Source: Cytophagaceae bacterium (GTDB taxonomy: Bacteria > Bacteroidota > Bacteroidia > Cytophagales > Cytophagaceae). From it: a DNA stretch of 48,817 nucleotides. The stretch's first letter is position 1; each line of letters opens with the position of its first letter. Where the stretch lies: positions 1 to 48,817 of the forward strand of contig JAQZBV010000039.1 of assembly GCA_029237685.1 (NCBI GenBank), read 5' to 3'. The position numbers were made by a program, and so were the translations under genes. The notes beneath the pieces are model-generated. The model was not told the origin of the DNA and did no database searches. It saw nothing but the letters and a program-made list of their open reading frames with translations. Below are positions 17,857 to 26,096 of the stretch, piece by piece.

Positions 17857-19301
17857 ATAAACAGCAATCTTTTATGTTTTTCTTCCTGGCTGGAAACCAG
17901 TTTCTCCAATCGATTGGCATAAGCGGAATAGGCCGATTCGTCACCCATGACGATGCCATTAGGCGCTTGTGTTTGGGGTTGAAAGGGGGCTATTTTTTTA
18001 CCTTGCCAAAGCAGGTACACATACATGTTTTGTCTAAGTGGCTCCACATAATAGACCGTTTGTTTATCCTGCCAGAGCGGTTTGTTTTCCAGTAAAAAGT
18101 ATACTTCGTTTTTCTCCTGAATTTCTTCTTCCAAGAACAAGAAGTGACGTGTGGTGGTAAAGATCAAGACGCCACTTACGATCCAGTAGGTATAAGGAAT
18201 TTTTGTTGCGATTTCATGGACGGCATAAGTGGCTAGAATGGCCAGAAACAATAGGCTTGGACTGGTATACCAGGGGAGCTTGTGCATTCCGAATGTGAGT
18301 AATAAAATGATCGGTGTAAGGATGCAGAGAGAGAGCGTGCAGATCCTGTAAAAAGGGGAGTCAAGGAAAGCTTGCTTTCTTACAGGGCTATACCTGTTGA
18401 ATAAGAACAAGACCAATCCGGCGTAGAAGAAGTAGTTCCACACATTGAAAATGGAATCAATTGAGTGAATAAAAAACGCACGATTGGGTTCCACCGGATG
18501 CTTGTCGAAGGTACTGGCCGTGAAGCGATCCCATGTATCGTAGATCAACATGGTTTCCCAGGAATTGCTGTAGGTATGAAAAGAGTCTTTGGCCTTGCAG
18601 TCGTAGGCGCATCCCTTTACTTGTAATAAAATGAACCATGATAAAATCATCAGTACAAAAATGCTTGTACCTATCCAGGTGTGCTTGCTGCGAAGGGTTT
18701 GGGTAAATCTGCGGGTGACAAGAAGGTACAGGATCAAGCCTGGAATATAGTAGAAGCAGGCCGTTGTTTTTACCCAGAAACTAAGTCCCAGAAAAAGTCC
18801 GGACCACCAAGCTGACTTATTGTCCTTGAAATCCACGTAGCGCAAAAAGAAATAAGTGGCAATGGTTATGAGTGCGATCAACTCGGCATCCATGTCGGCA
18901 TTTTTCCCTACGTGAAATCCGATGATACCTTTGACGGAAATCAGCATGAGACAAGCGAGAAAGGCGTAGGCCTCTTTTAGGTATAGGTTGATTAGACGAA
19001 AGGCAAAGAAGAAAAAAGCTAAAATCGCTAGGCCAGAGGACAACCGTAAGCCCCATTCGTTATAGCCAAGTAATTTGTAGCCTCCAATGATCAACCATGC
19101 TTTTACAGGTGGCCGTGCTACCCAGGTATCCGGTTGACCGAGGTAATGTAAATTCACATAGTCTTTGTTCTCCATCATCTCGAAGGCATTGGCTGCATAG
19201 CGTGCCTCGTCGTATTCTTTTACCGGCTGACTGCCCAAATGCCAAAATTCCATCGCGGTAACGAGGAGCATGAGGATCAACAAGTAATATTTTTTTTGCA
19301 T
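17838..19301 (-). CDS. ArnT/PMT-like membrane glycosyltransferase
   Basis: A polytopic transferase of the GT-C fold (PMT_2/ArnT type) that moves a sugar from a polyprenyl-phosphate donor onto a lipid or protein on the periplasmic side. The 487 residues start with a transmembrane helix, then the hallmark acidic pair Asp31-Glu32 in KEYDEARYAANAFEM and VARPPVKAWLI, with about ten hydrophobic segments to residue ~390 and a soluble tail (about 400-487). Family members include aminoarabinose transferases, but neighbours give no substrate. It stands alone: the 159-base gap upstream has no recognisable promoter and the downstream end carries its own terminator. Confidence 0.85.
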   Translation of the reverse strand: MQKKYYLLILMLLVTAMEFWHLGSQPVKEYDEARYAANAFEMMENKDYVNLHYLGQPDTWVARPPVKAWLIIGGYKLLGYNEWGLRLSSGLAILAFFFFAFRLINLYLKEAYAFLACLMLISVKGIIGFHVGKNADMDAELIALITIATYFFLRYVDFKDNKSAWWSGLFLGLSFWVKTTACFYYIPGLILYLLVTRRFTQTLRSKHTWIGTSIFVLMILSWFILLQVKGCAYDCKAKDSFHTYSNSWETMLIYDTWDRFTASTFDKHPVEPNRAFFIHSIDSIFNVWNYFFYAGLVLFLFNRYSPVRKQAFLDSPFYRICTLSLCILTPIILLLTFGMHKLPWYTSPSLLFLAILATYAVHEIATKIPYTYWIVSGVLIFTTTRHFLFLEEEIQEKNEVYFLLENKPLWQDKQTVYYVEPLRQNMYVYLLWQGKKIAPFQPQTQAPNGIVMGDESAYSAYANRLEKLVSSQEEKHKRLLFIARIKP

Positions 19302-19460
19302 GAAGAGTTTTTATAAAGCTAAAATAAGAATTTTAACCTGGATTACATATTCTATGTCATTCAATCCGTCAATTCTCTCTTTCCAAAGAAGAAATGATTG
19401 TCATGATTGATAGGATACTTATAGCCTAATATATTTTAAGTTTAACGAAAGGAAGAATTC

Positions 19461-20729
19461 TTACAGTGTTTTTACAAAGAGAGTGAACAGGGTAAAGAGT
19501 TCCCCGTATTTGCTCAGCGGCAAAGTCTCCGCTCTATCGAAGACGTCATGATACGCCTTTTGTTTGCCATTGGTATAGATGAAAAAGGCAGGAACTCCTT
19601 TTTGTGTAAAGAAATAGTGATCTGAATTTGCTGCTTTTCCTCTTTTGACCACAGCGGGAAGCAAGTGGTTGGCCTTGTTGAGCGAGTCTAACCCGGCGAA
19701 TCGTGTAGGATATTCTGTGCCATTCACCACGGTGATGCTTTCATCTCCTGTACCTACAATATCCATATTGAGTAAGAATTTAATTTGTTTTAAAGGAACC
19801 AATGGATGTTGGGTGAAATAATTGGAACCAATCAATCCCGCTTCTTCCGCGCCAAAAGCGATGAACAGGATACTATAAGCAGGTTGGTGTGCGCTTTCAT
19901 TGTAGTAATGTGCCAATTCATTTAGCATAGAGATTCCACTGGCATTGTCATTGGCACCGGGGAAATATGTTTTCTTCCCTAAATGCCCCAAGTGATCGTA
20001 GTGTGCACTGAAGACAATGAATGTATCCGGTTGCAAAGAGCCTTTGATCATGCCGACTACATTTTGTGATGGATAATCTTTTTTCCACTGTGCCGTCAAT
20101 TGAAAAGAGCATTTGCCAGATTTTAAAAAATCAGCATCCATCTTTCCCAATTTAAAAATGGGGACACTCAAGGGCTTGGAGGCAATGCCCATGGTCAATT
20201 TAGCATGGTTGTATTCAATCAAACAGGCGGCGCTGTATATGTTTTGTATGACTTCGAGCGGAAGTTCATTCAGTTGAGCATAGTATTTCTGATCGTAAAC
20301 CACGGCTTTGTTTTTACAATCCACAGCCGTTCTTTTTTCTTTGTACAAGAAAAAGGTACTGTCTAAATACAAGATTTCCGCTTTGCCTTTTCCTGAGGAA
20401 GAAACAGGATCAATGATGAAATCGATGCCAGGTTGCATTTTTTTTCCATTGATGGTCAGAGACATTTTTTTTGGAAAAATCTGCGTATCGTAGGAGAAGT
20501 GTTGAAGAAACGATTGACTTGCAGGTTGCAATCCCGCGGTGCGAAAAAGAGATTCTATGTAAGTGGCTGCTTTGCGATCGCCTTCAAACGCGGGGCTTCT
20601 ACCGTGCATGTTGGGGGCACTCAATGCTCCAATGACTTTGCGCACACGTGTCATGTCTTGAGAAAAGCAAACCGAGACTTGGATCAGTAGGGCGATAAAA
20701 ACGAATAAGCTGGTGCAAAAGGCTTTCAT
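19461..20729 (-). CDS. Secreted M28-family metallopeptidase (aminopeptidase type)
   Basis: Zinc aminopeptidase-like enzyme with signal peptide [23 protein letters not shown]. The ATG at 20729 is chosen because it overlaps the stop of the VanZ-like gene (ATGA); an upstream in-frame start would add eight residues. Metal ligands and catalytic residues are visible: His and Asp in FSAHYDHLG, Asp in GANDNASGISML, the Glu-Glu pair in FGAEEAGLIGSNYF, Asp in LLNMDIVGTGDE and His in NSDHYFFTQKGVP. The stretch ahead of the catalytic domain probably holds a PA-like insert. Length (422) fits bacterial members. Peptide scavenging is the usual role. Confidence 0.9.
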   Translation of the reverse strand: MKAFCTSLFVFIALLIQVSVCFSQDMTRVRKVIGALSAPNMHGRSPAFEGDRKAATYIESLFRTAGLQPASQSFLQHFSYDTQIFPKKMSLTINGKKMQPGIDFIIDPVSSSGKGKAEILYLDSTFFLYKEKRTAVDCKNKAVVYDQKYYAQLNELPLEVIQNIYSAACLIEYNHAKLTMGIASKPLSVPIFKLGKMDADFLKSGKCSFQLTAQWKKDYPSQNVVGMIKGSLQPDTFIVFSAHYDHLGHLGKKTYFPGANDNASGISMLNELAHYYNESAHQPAYSILFIAFGAEEAGLIGSNYFTQHPLVPLKQIKFLLNMDIVGTGDESITVVNGTEYPTRFAGLDSLNKANHLLPAVVKRGKAANSDHYFFTQKGVPAFFIYTNGKQKAYHDVFDRAETLPLSKYGELFTLFTLFVKTL

Positions 20730-21133
20730 GGCAAATCTTTGAATGAAAAACAACGAAATAATAATAGTCCTGCCATTGTTCCGGAGATATCGGCAAAGCC
20801 ATCGATTAAGTCTGATGTACGATTAGAAATGACAGGTTGTAACAGTTCAGTAAGAAGAGCAGTGAAGATGCCTGCAGACAAAACGAGTAAGACTATTTTG
20901 TAACGGGTTTTAACCTGCCTTGTCACATCCCATTGCAAACAAAAAGCCCAAAGGCAGAACAGAACAAAATGAATTGCTTTATCTGCATTTGGGATATCAA
21001 ACCATTTCGGTTCCTGTACGGTAGATGCCGGCAACCAACACAAGGTGAGGATTACCGCAAAACCCATCAAACTGATGGTATAGCGCGGAAGTCGATTAAG
21101 CAAGTCCGATAGACTTCTTATAGCTTGCGGCAT
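20726..21133 (-). CDS. VanZ-like membrane protein
   Basis: Small integral membrane protein of 135 residues with four hydrophobic segments ([59 protein letters not shown]) and the family pattern DKAIHF followed by ELLQ and [14 protein letters not shown]. VanZ proteins confer low-level teicoplanin resistance in some Gram-positives, but the role of Bacteroidota members is unknown. With this ATG it overlaps the end of gcvH by 38 bases; a start at Met23 (21067) would remove the overlap but cut the first helix. The gcvH-vanZ pairing downstream of sprA is commonly seen in the phylum. Confidence 0.82.
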   Translation of the reverse strand: MPQAIRSLSDLLNRLPRYTISLMGFAVILTLCWLPASTVQEPKWFDIPNADKAIHFVLFCLWAFCLQWDVTRQVKTRYKIVLLVLSAGIFTALLTELLQPVISNRTSDLIDGFADISGTMAGLLLFRCFSFKDLP

Positions 21134-21479
21134 CCATCAAATCATTTAGCTCTGCAGCATTCTGAAGTTTCACTTTCACGATCCATCCTTTTTCGTAAGC
21201 ATCACTGTTTACTAGTTCTGGTGTTTTTTCTATCTCCGGATTGACCTCTACGATTTCTCCACTCACCGGCATAAACAAATCACTTACTGTTTTCACAGCG
21301 TCAATGGTGCCAAATATATCAGAAGATTTTACGACTTGACCAAGACTGGTTATTTCTACAAATACAATGTCCCCCAATTCGTTTTGTGCGAAATCGGTAA
21401 CTCCTACATAACCGTATTCACCTTCAACTCTTATCCATTCGTGATCTTTGCTATACTTTAAATTTTCAGGGAAATTCAT
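21096..21479 (-). CDS. gcvH: Glycine cleavage system H protein
   Basis: Lipoyl carrier that shuttles the aminomethyl group between the P, T and L proteins of the glycine cleavage complex. The 127 residues are standard. The lipoylation site is Lys63 in [18 protein letters not shown]; the opening [25 protein letters not shown] and the [24 protein letters not shown] tail region are typical. None of the other gcv genes is in the window. It follows sprA and its palindromic element. Confidence 0.95.
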   Translation of the reverse strand: MNFPENLKYSKDHEWIRVEGEYGYVGVTDFAQNELGDIVFVEITSLGQVVKSSDIFGTIDAVKTVSDLFMPVSGEIVEVNPEIEKTPELVNSDAYEKGWIVKVKLQNAAELNDLMDAASYKKSIGLA

Positions 21480-21543
21480 AATGATTGATGATTAAAATGA
21501 TGAGTAAATATAGGAATTTTATTTGTTAAAAAAATGGTAAAAG

Positions 21544-21602
21544 GGACGAGCGAGGAGCCAGGAGGTACGAAAGACTTAATCTTCCTAGCTCCTCGCTCGT
21601 CC
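21544..21602. repeat. Long palindromic intergenic element, copy A (after sprA)
   Basis: Perfect 15-base arms GGACGAGCGAGGAGC (21544-21558) and GCTCCTCGCTCGTCC (21588-21602); pairing extends inward another seven positions with two mismatches (CCAGGAGG-type against CTTCCTAG-type sequence). It begins 10 bases after the sprA stop codon on the minus strand and, read that way, is followed by CTTTTACCATTTTTTT, so it can act as the sprA terminator. The core arm ACGAGCGAGGAGC recurs in copy B at 34943-35024. Confidence 0.85.
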
Positions 21603-21612
21603 TTCCTTGCTT

Positions 21613-24600
21613 CTATGAAAGCGTAAACCTAAGCTGTATACCTGCCGAAGTAGTCGTTCGCTTAAACGATGAGGAGATCTTAGGATTGGTATAGGTACGC
21701 TCAAAGTATACTTGTAAACTCACCCTGGTGCTCAGGTTGTAAGTAATTGTTGGCTTGATTTGCCAGTTCAAACTTCCGGTAGTGACTGTAGAAACTTGTT
21801 CAATTTGTCTTTGTACACCTTTGGTATCGCGCAGTGTGAAATCCAGACGAACATTGAGTTCGTTCTTCAATGTTTTAGTACGGCCCTTGGTCAGGAATTT
21901 AGGAATCTTCACGCCGGATTTTACAAAACCGATACCGAATACGAAATCCTGGTTGTTTTCTTCTCTGATCTGTGCATTACTTAAACTAAGTGATAAGTTA
22001 CGCGATCTGCGGTATTCAGCACGGTAGCTCCATTTGCCTTTTGTACGAATATTTATACCTATGAGCGGAGAGAATGCTTCCCGTATGTTCACATCACTGA
22101 TGATATAAACAGGAATCAGATCACCGGATGAGTTGAATTGATTAGCGTCTGGAGTATTAAGGAAATTATTACCGGGACGAACATAATCGGCGCCGTACAA
22201 CAACGAAGAGGTATAGCCACCTACACTGTATACAGATGTGTAAGCGTGAGAAAGCGTAATGGCGTCAAATCGTTTTTTTATGGCTGCTATTTTCATAAGC
22301 CCGGTATAATCGATTCTCCAGTTTGGAAGCGGAATATTAGGCATCGGGGAAGTATTGCTGGATCCTGCATCGGAACCTTTGTAAGCCGCAAGGAATGCAG
22401 GGATCAATACATCTTGAGAATTCAAAGATCTTCCTCCCAATCTTTCACTAATGGTCTGGCGGTTTTCCACAAATCGGTTGAATGCTTTCGAACCATTCGG
22501 ATCTCCAGAACCTGTTTCCCTGTCACCAAAAGAGGTGGCTACTGTTATGGTGGAGACACTGTGTGTACCGTTTCTTACCGGGTTATCCGATATGTATTTT
22601 TGACCCGTGGAATCAATGCGGAAAAGTTCTTGATAGTTCGTTCCTTTTTTCAAGGTAGCATCTAACTGGATGCGCAAATCTTTGCTAGGTTCTATGGCTG
22701 TTCGCACACTGAAGCTTTGTTCTTTTCGCTGGGTGAAAGGTGTGTTGAGAGAACGCGAACGACTGATCCATCCTTTATCTGCTGCGTCATGACGGAAATC
22801 TGCATCCTGTGATCCGAGGATAAAAGGTAATTGTGCACCGGCATTGTCAAACTGATCGACACCAAAAAGTGATGGTTTTTGCAAATAGCCGGCTAACTGG
22901 GTGCCTTGTGTATTGGTATAAGTGGCGTTGATGCTTTTAATTAACATCAAGGTACGCAATGCACTTTTAAGTGCACGGTTTTCTCGGGGAGCCTTAACGG
23001 TGTCTTTCGGATCCGGTTTTACATTTACCCTTTTAGGTACAGGATTATTGACTCCTTTCAGGAATTTGTTTTTGTTGTATAATTTATTGAGGTCAATCTT
23101 TCCATTGAGCGTTTGGCTGCGCGTATTTTGAATGATGTTACCGTAATTATTTCCTAATGTATCGGTAAGATTTAACGGACCTGCTGTCCAGGTATAACCC
23201 GCTTCGTAGCGGTAATCTGAATTGAGCCAATCCAGGAAGGGGAGTTTATCTAAAGGCAACTTATAATTGAGATCAACCTTTTGATTGAATGTTTTTAATC
23301 GACCGAATTTGAAGGCATTATTTCTAACTTCTGTGTTGTAGGCTTTACCTCCTGGTGCTCCCATCGGTTCATCAACTACTGCGTAAGCATCTGCTCGGTA
23401 GTTAGCTGTCAGGTTTTTTGTCATTGCCCAGGAAGTACCGTAAGTACGAGACATGGTAAATGATTTTTCATAGAGCGGTGTTTGTCCCTGGGATAATGGT
23501 CCAGCTTCGTAATATTGCGTCGTTGTTATTTTTCTGTCCAAGTCTGTCCGGAAAGTAAACATATTGGGCATCGGTGTAAAATTAAAATCCTTAAGCAGTT
23601 TGCCGTACTTAGAATCAAAAAGCTTGACATTTTTTAACGGTTCGTAAGACTTAGGAGTACCGGTATAGTCATAGCCCAGTGCTCCTTTGTAATACTTGAA
23701 AACATATTCTTTAATGTCGTAACTGGTCCGTCTCGTTTCGGTATAACCGAGTGTCAGTTTTAAATTTTCGACATCATAAATATGTTTTTTAGCATCCGGT
23801 TTTGTTTTTACTTTTTGGATATTGGTAAAGTTGATCGCTTTCGTAGTTGTCTGATCGACTACCAGTTTTTTATATTCTTCGCGTGTCGATTGGTCCGCGA
23901 GGTTATCCAACTGCTGTTTTAATAAGACATCTGGATTCAGTGGATCGTATCGTGGAGTAATGACGGTGCGGTTTATACCCACATACATGGGAAGTCTAAG
24001 CCCTAATTTTTTAGGCAAGAATTTTTCCATGTTGAAATTTCCGCTGATGCCCCATTCCAACGTATTGTTTCGCTGGCGTTGAGAAACTTTTTGTTCCAGT
24101 GATCCAAAGCCCGCGCCTATATAACGAGCGCTGGCCGTTACGTTACCAAAGTCAGCGAGTTTTAAGTTGAGTTTACCTGTAGCGGCCCATCCGGATTTTT
24201 CATTAAAATCTGTCACCCTCAATTCATTGGCCCAAATACAGAAGGAGTGTGCCCGTGTATCTCCGCCTTTGGGGTTTTTCAGACCGATCATCACGGTAAC
24301 CACAGCGGACATATCCGGTTTACCCATTACCCAAATCTTATGCAGTCCTGCCTGGCGTGAGTAGGGTTTTGTCAGGCTGCCATTGCGGTCTCTTTCCAGT
24401 TTGGTATTGATCAGCTCCTGGATAGACATATTGATTTGGTTTTCTCCCCTCCACACCGCGTAAGGATCGGTGCTGTTTAATGGATTCGTGAAGTATAAGG
24501 GCACTTCGATTTCATAATAGTTATCTTTAAAATCCGTACCAAAGCGGATGAAGGCACTTACCATGGTGTCGATGTTTGCCTCCTGCGTTTCCGCGTGAAT

Positions 24601-26073
24601 AAACATGTTCACCTGGCCGTAGTTTAAGAAGTCATAGTTTACATTTTTGTATACCGCTCTTACACTTCTTTCGTTCAAATCGTCCACACACAGACGCAGC
24701 GATTGTTCGTTCAGTCGTCTGTTTACAGTAGAGGTAATGTCCTGATCACGCGTGAAGCCCGGAGGTATAACATAGGGAGAAGTTTTTTCATCACCGCTAC
24801 TGTTTTCCTCCACGTTTACAGTAGATACATTGATAAGTGCATCATCCGGTTCAAGATCACCAAAGCCTGTTTCATCAATATCGGTAGACTGGTAACCTCT
24901 CCATTGGTTCGCTACCAATTGCAATTGGGCCATACGGAGAATAACAGGACTGCTAAAGCCTGTCATGTACATACGCATGAATCGGATGGATTTAAAATCG
25001 GTGATGTTACCTACGGTACTGGTGGGGTTTCTAATCGGAATACGGAATTGAAACCAGGTCTCAAGCGCTCCATCTTTAGTGGGTAAATCTCTTTTACCGA
25101 CAATAAAGTTTTGCCCGATTTGTAACTGAGGTTCTTCAATGTTTACCTCGTATTCATAATAGGCCTCCAGGTCATTTATCGTTTGATCTTGATTCAAGTC
25201 TTCATTATCAGGATACGAAGTGTTAGAGGGCGTAATGCCTGTTCCTGAATTCAGAGGGGAATTGTTTTCATAACCATTGCTATATTTATAGAAACTGGGA
25301 AGGGTTTTGGTATGGAATTCATCAAGCGGTACAACAAGTGATTGATAAAAGATGAAATTATCGGCAGAAATATCCCCTTTGATACTGTCTGCATTCGGCA
25401 AGGCATTAACAGCAGTAACAAAAGCGCTGTAACCAGGAAAGGTCACTTCATTCGCATTGTCCAATCCATCCAACCCAACATCTTGTACCGCTCTTGAATC
25501 TCCCGTGTTTTCAAAGGCATCCACCAACCAAAGTTTTTTAGATACACGTCCCCATTGATTGTCTACCGTCGAACCGGTAACAATCCCGTTTTCATAGGCA
25601 TGACGAGTGTCTTTCATTACGTCTTCAGAAATCTCACCTAAGTTGAAATATAATTTCCCTTTATTAGAGTGATCAAAAGGTGCACCGTCAATATTCATTT
25701 CTTTACCTGTGTGCGCGCTCCCTCCCAGTTTTACATAAGGGCTCATCATCCAGAATTCAATGTACTGGATATTGGAATTGTCAAAATCAATATCATTGGT
25801 GATGTTGCGGCTAATACCCGCCCATTTGCCTGTCGGATTAGTGAGACGTCCGTTGGCAGGATTTAACGTGGGAGTATAGTTATAAGGTCCTCTTTCAAAT
25901 GGATAGAACGCCAGGTCAAGAACGGGAAGCGTCACGTTGATTTGCTGCGCATCTTGGTTGTACAAACTGGTAGGTAAAATTTGTCGTTCAAAGTGATTGG
26001 TGATATCTTCGGAATACGTTGGAAGAGAACTATTGGGCAAGTAAAATCCAGGATCAATAATATACCAAGCCAT
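21613..26073 (-). CDS. sprA: SprA, C-terminal part (separated by frameshift)
   Basis: The downstream two thirds of the giant outer membrane barrel that forms the translocon of the type IX secretion system. The frame is 1486 codons from an internal ATG at 26073, but it is open further upstream and reads FSYNRARMAWYIIDPGFYLP across that ATG. This is the usual mid-protein SprA sequence, so the ATG is not a real start. Repeated barrel strands and periplasm-side segments run to the end (RTTTSAGIQLRFTLS). Together with the N-terminal part it makes about 2,370 residues, the normal SprA size. Coding quality is normal throughout, suggesting a very recent mutation or a sequence error. Confidence 0.9.
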   Translation of the reverse strand: MAWYIIDPGFYLPNSSLPTYSEDITNHFERQILPTSLYNQDAQQINVTLPVLDLAFYPFERGPYNYTPTLNPANGRLTNPTGKWAGISRNITNDIDFDNSNIQYIEFWMMSPYVKLGGSAHTGKEMNIDGAPFDHSNKGKLYFNLGEISEDVMKDTRHAYENGIVTGSTVDNQWGRVSKKLWLVDAFENTGDSRAVQDVGLDGLDNANEVTFPGYSAFVTAVNALPNADSIKGDISADNFIFYQSLVVPLDEFHTKTLPSFYKYSNGYENNSPLNSGTGITPSNTSYPDNEDLNQDQTINDLEAYYEYEVNIEEPQLQIGQNFIVGKRDLPTKDGALETWFQFRIPIRNPTSTVGNITDFKSIRFMRMYMTGFSSPVILRMAQLQLVANQWRGYQSTDIDETGFGDLEPDDALINVSTVNVEENSSGDEKTSPYVIPPGFTRDQDITSTVNRRLNEQSLRLCVDDLNERSVRAVYKNVNYDFLNYGQVNMFIHAETQEANIDTMVSAFIRFGTDFKDNYYEIEVPLYFTNPLNSTDPYAVWRGENQINMSIQELINTKLERDRNGSLTKPYSRQAGLHKIWVMGKPDMSAVVTVMIGLKNPKGGDTRAHSFCIWANELRVTDFNEKSGWAATGKLNLKLADFGNVTASARYIGAGFGSLEQKVSQRQRNNTLEWGISGNFNMEKFLPKKLGLRLPMYVGINRTVITPRYDPLNPDVLLKQQLDNLADQSTREEYKKLVVDQTTTKAINFTNIQKVKTKPDAKKHIYDVENLKLTLGYTETRRTSYDIKEYVFKYYKGALGYDYTGTPKSYEPLKNVKLFDSKYGKLLKDFNFTPMPNMFTFRTDLDRKITTTQYYEAGPLSQGQTPLYEKSFTMSRTYGTSWAMTKNLTANYRADAYAVVDEPMGAPGGKAYNTEVRNNAFKFGRLKTFNQKVDLNYKLPLDKLPFLDWLNSDYRYEAGYTWTAGPLNLTDTLGNNYGNIIQNTRSQTLNGKIDLNKLYNKNKFLKGVNNPVPKRVNVKPDPKDTVKAPRENRALKSALRTLMLIKSINATYTNTQGTQLAGYLQKPSLFGVDQFDNAGAQLPFILGSQDADFRHDAADKGWISRSRSLNTPFTQRKEQSFSVRTAIEPSKDLRIQLDATLKKGTNYQELFRIDSTGQKYISDNPVRNGTHSVSTITVATSFGDRETGSGDPNGSKAFNRFVENRQTISERLGGRSLNSQDVLIPAFLAAYKGSDAGSSNTSPMPNIPLPNWRIDYTGLMKIAAIKKRFDAITLSHAYTSVYSVGGYTSSLLYGADYVRPGNNFLNTPDANQFNSSGDLIPVYIISDVNIREAFSPLIGINIRTKGKWSYRAEYRRSRNLSLSLSNAQIREENNQDFVFGIGFVKSGVKIPKFLTKGRTKTLKNELNVRLDFTLRDTKGVQRQIEQVSTVTTGSLNWQIKPTITYNLSTRVSLQVYFERTYTNPKISSSFKRTTTSAGIQLRFTLS

Positions 26074-26096
26074 TCTAGCTCTGTTGTATGAGAAGC

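Noticed and set aside
22138-22665. Plus-strand open frame of 175 codons within sprA
   Set aside because: Antisense shadow of SprA; Cys/Arg/Ser-rich translation without domain features.
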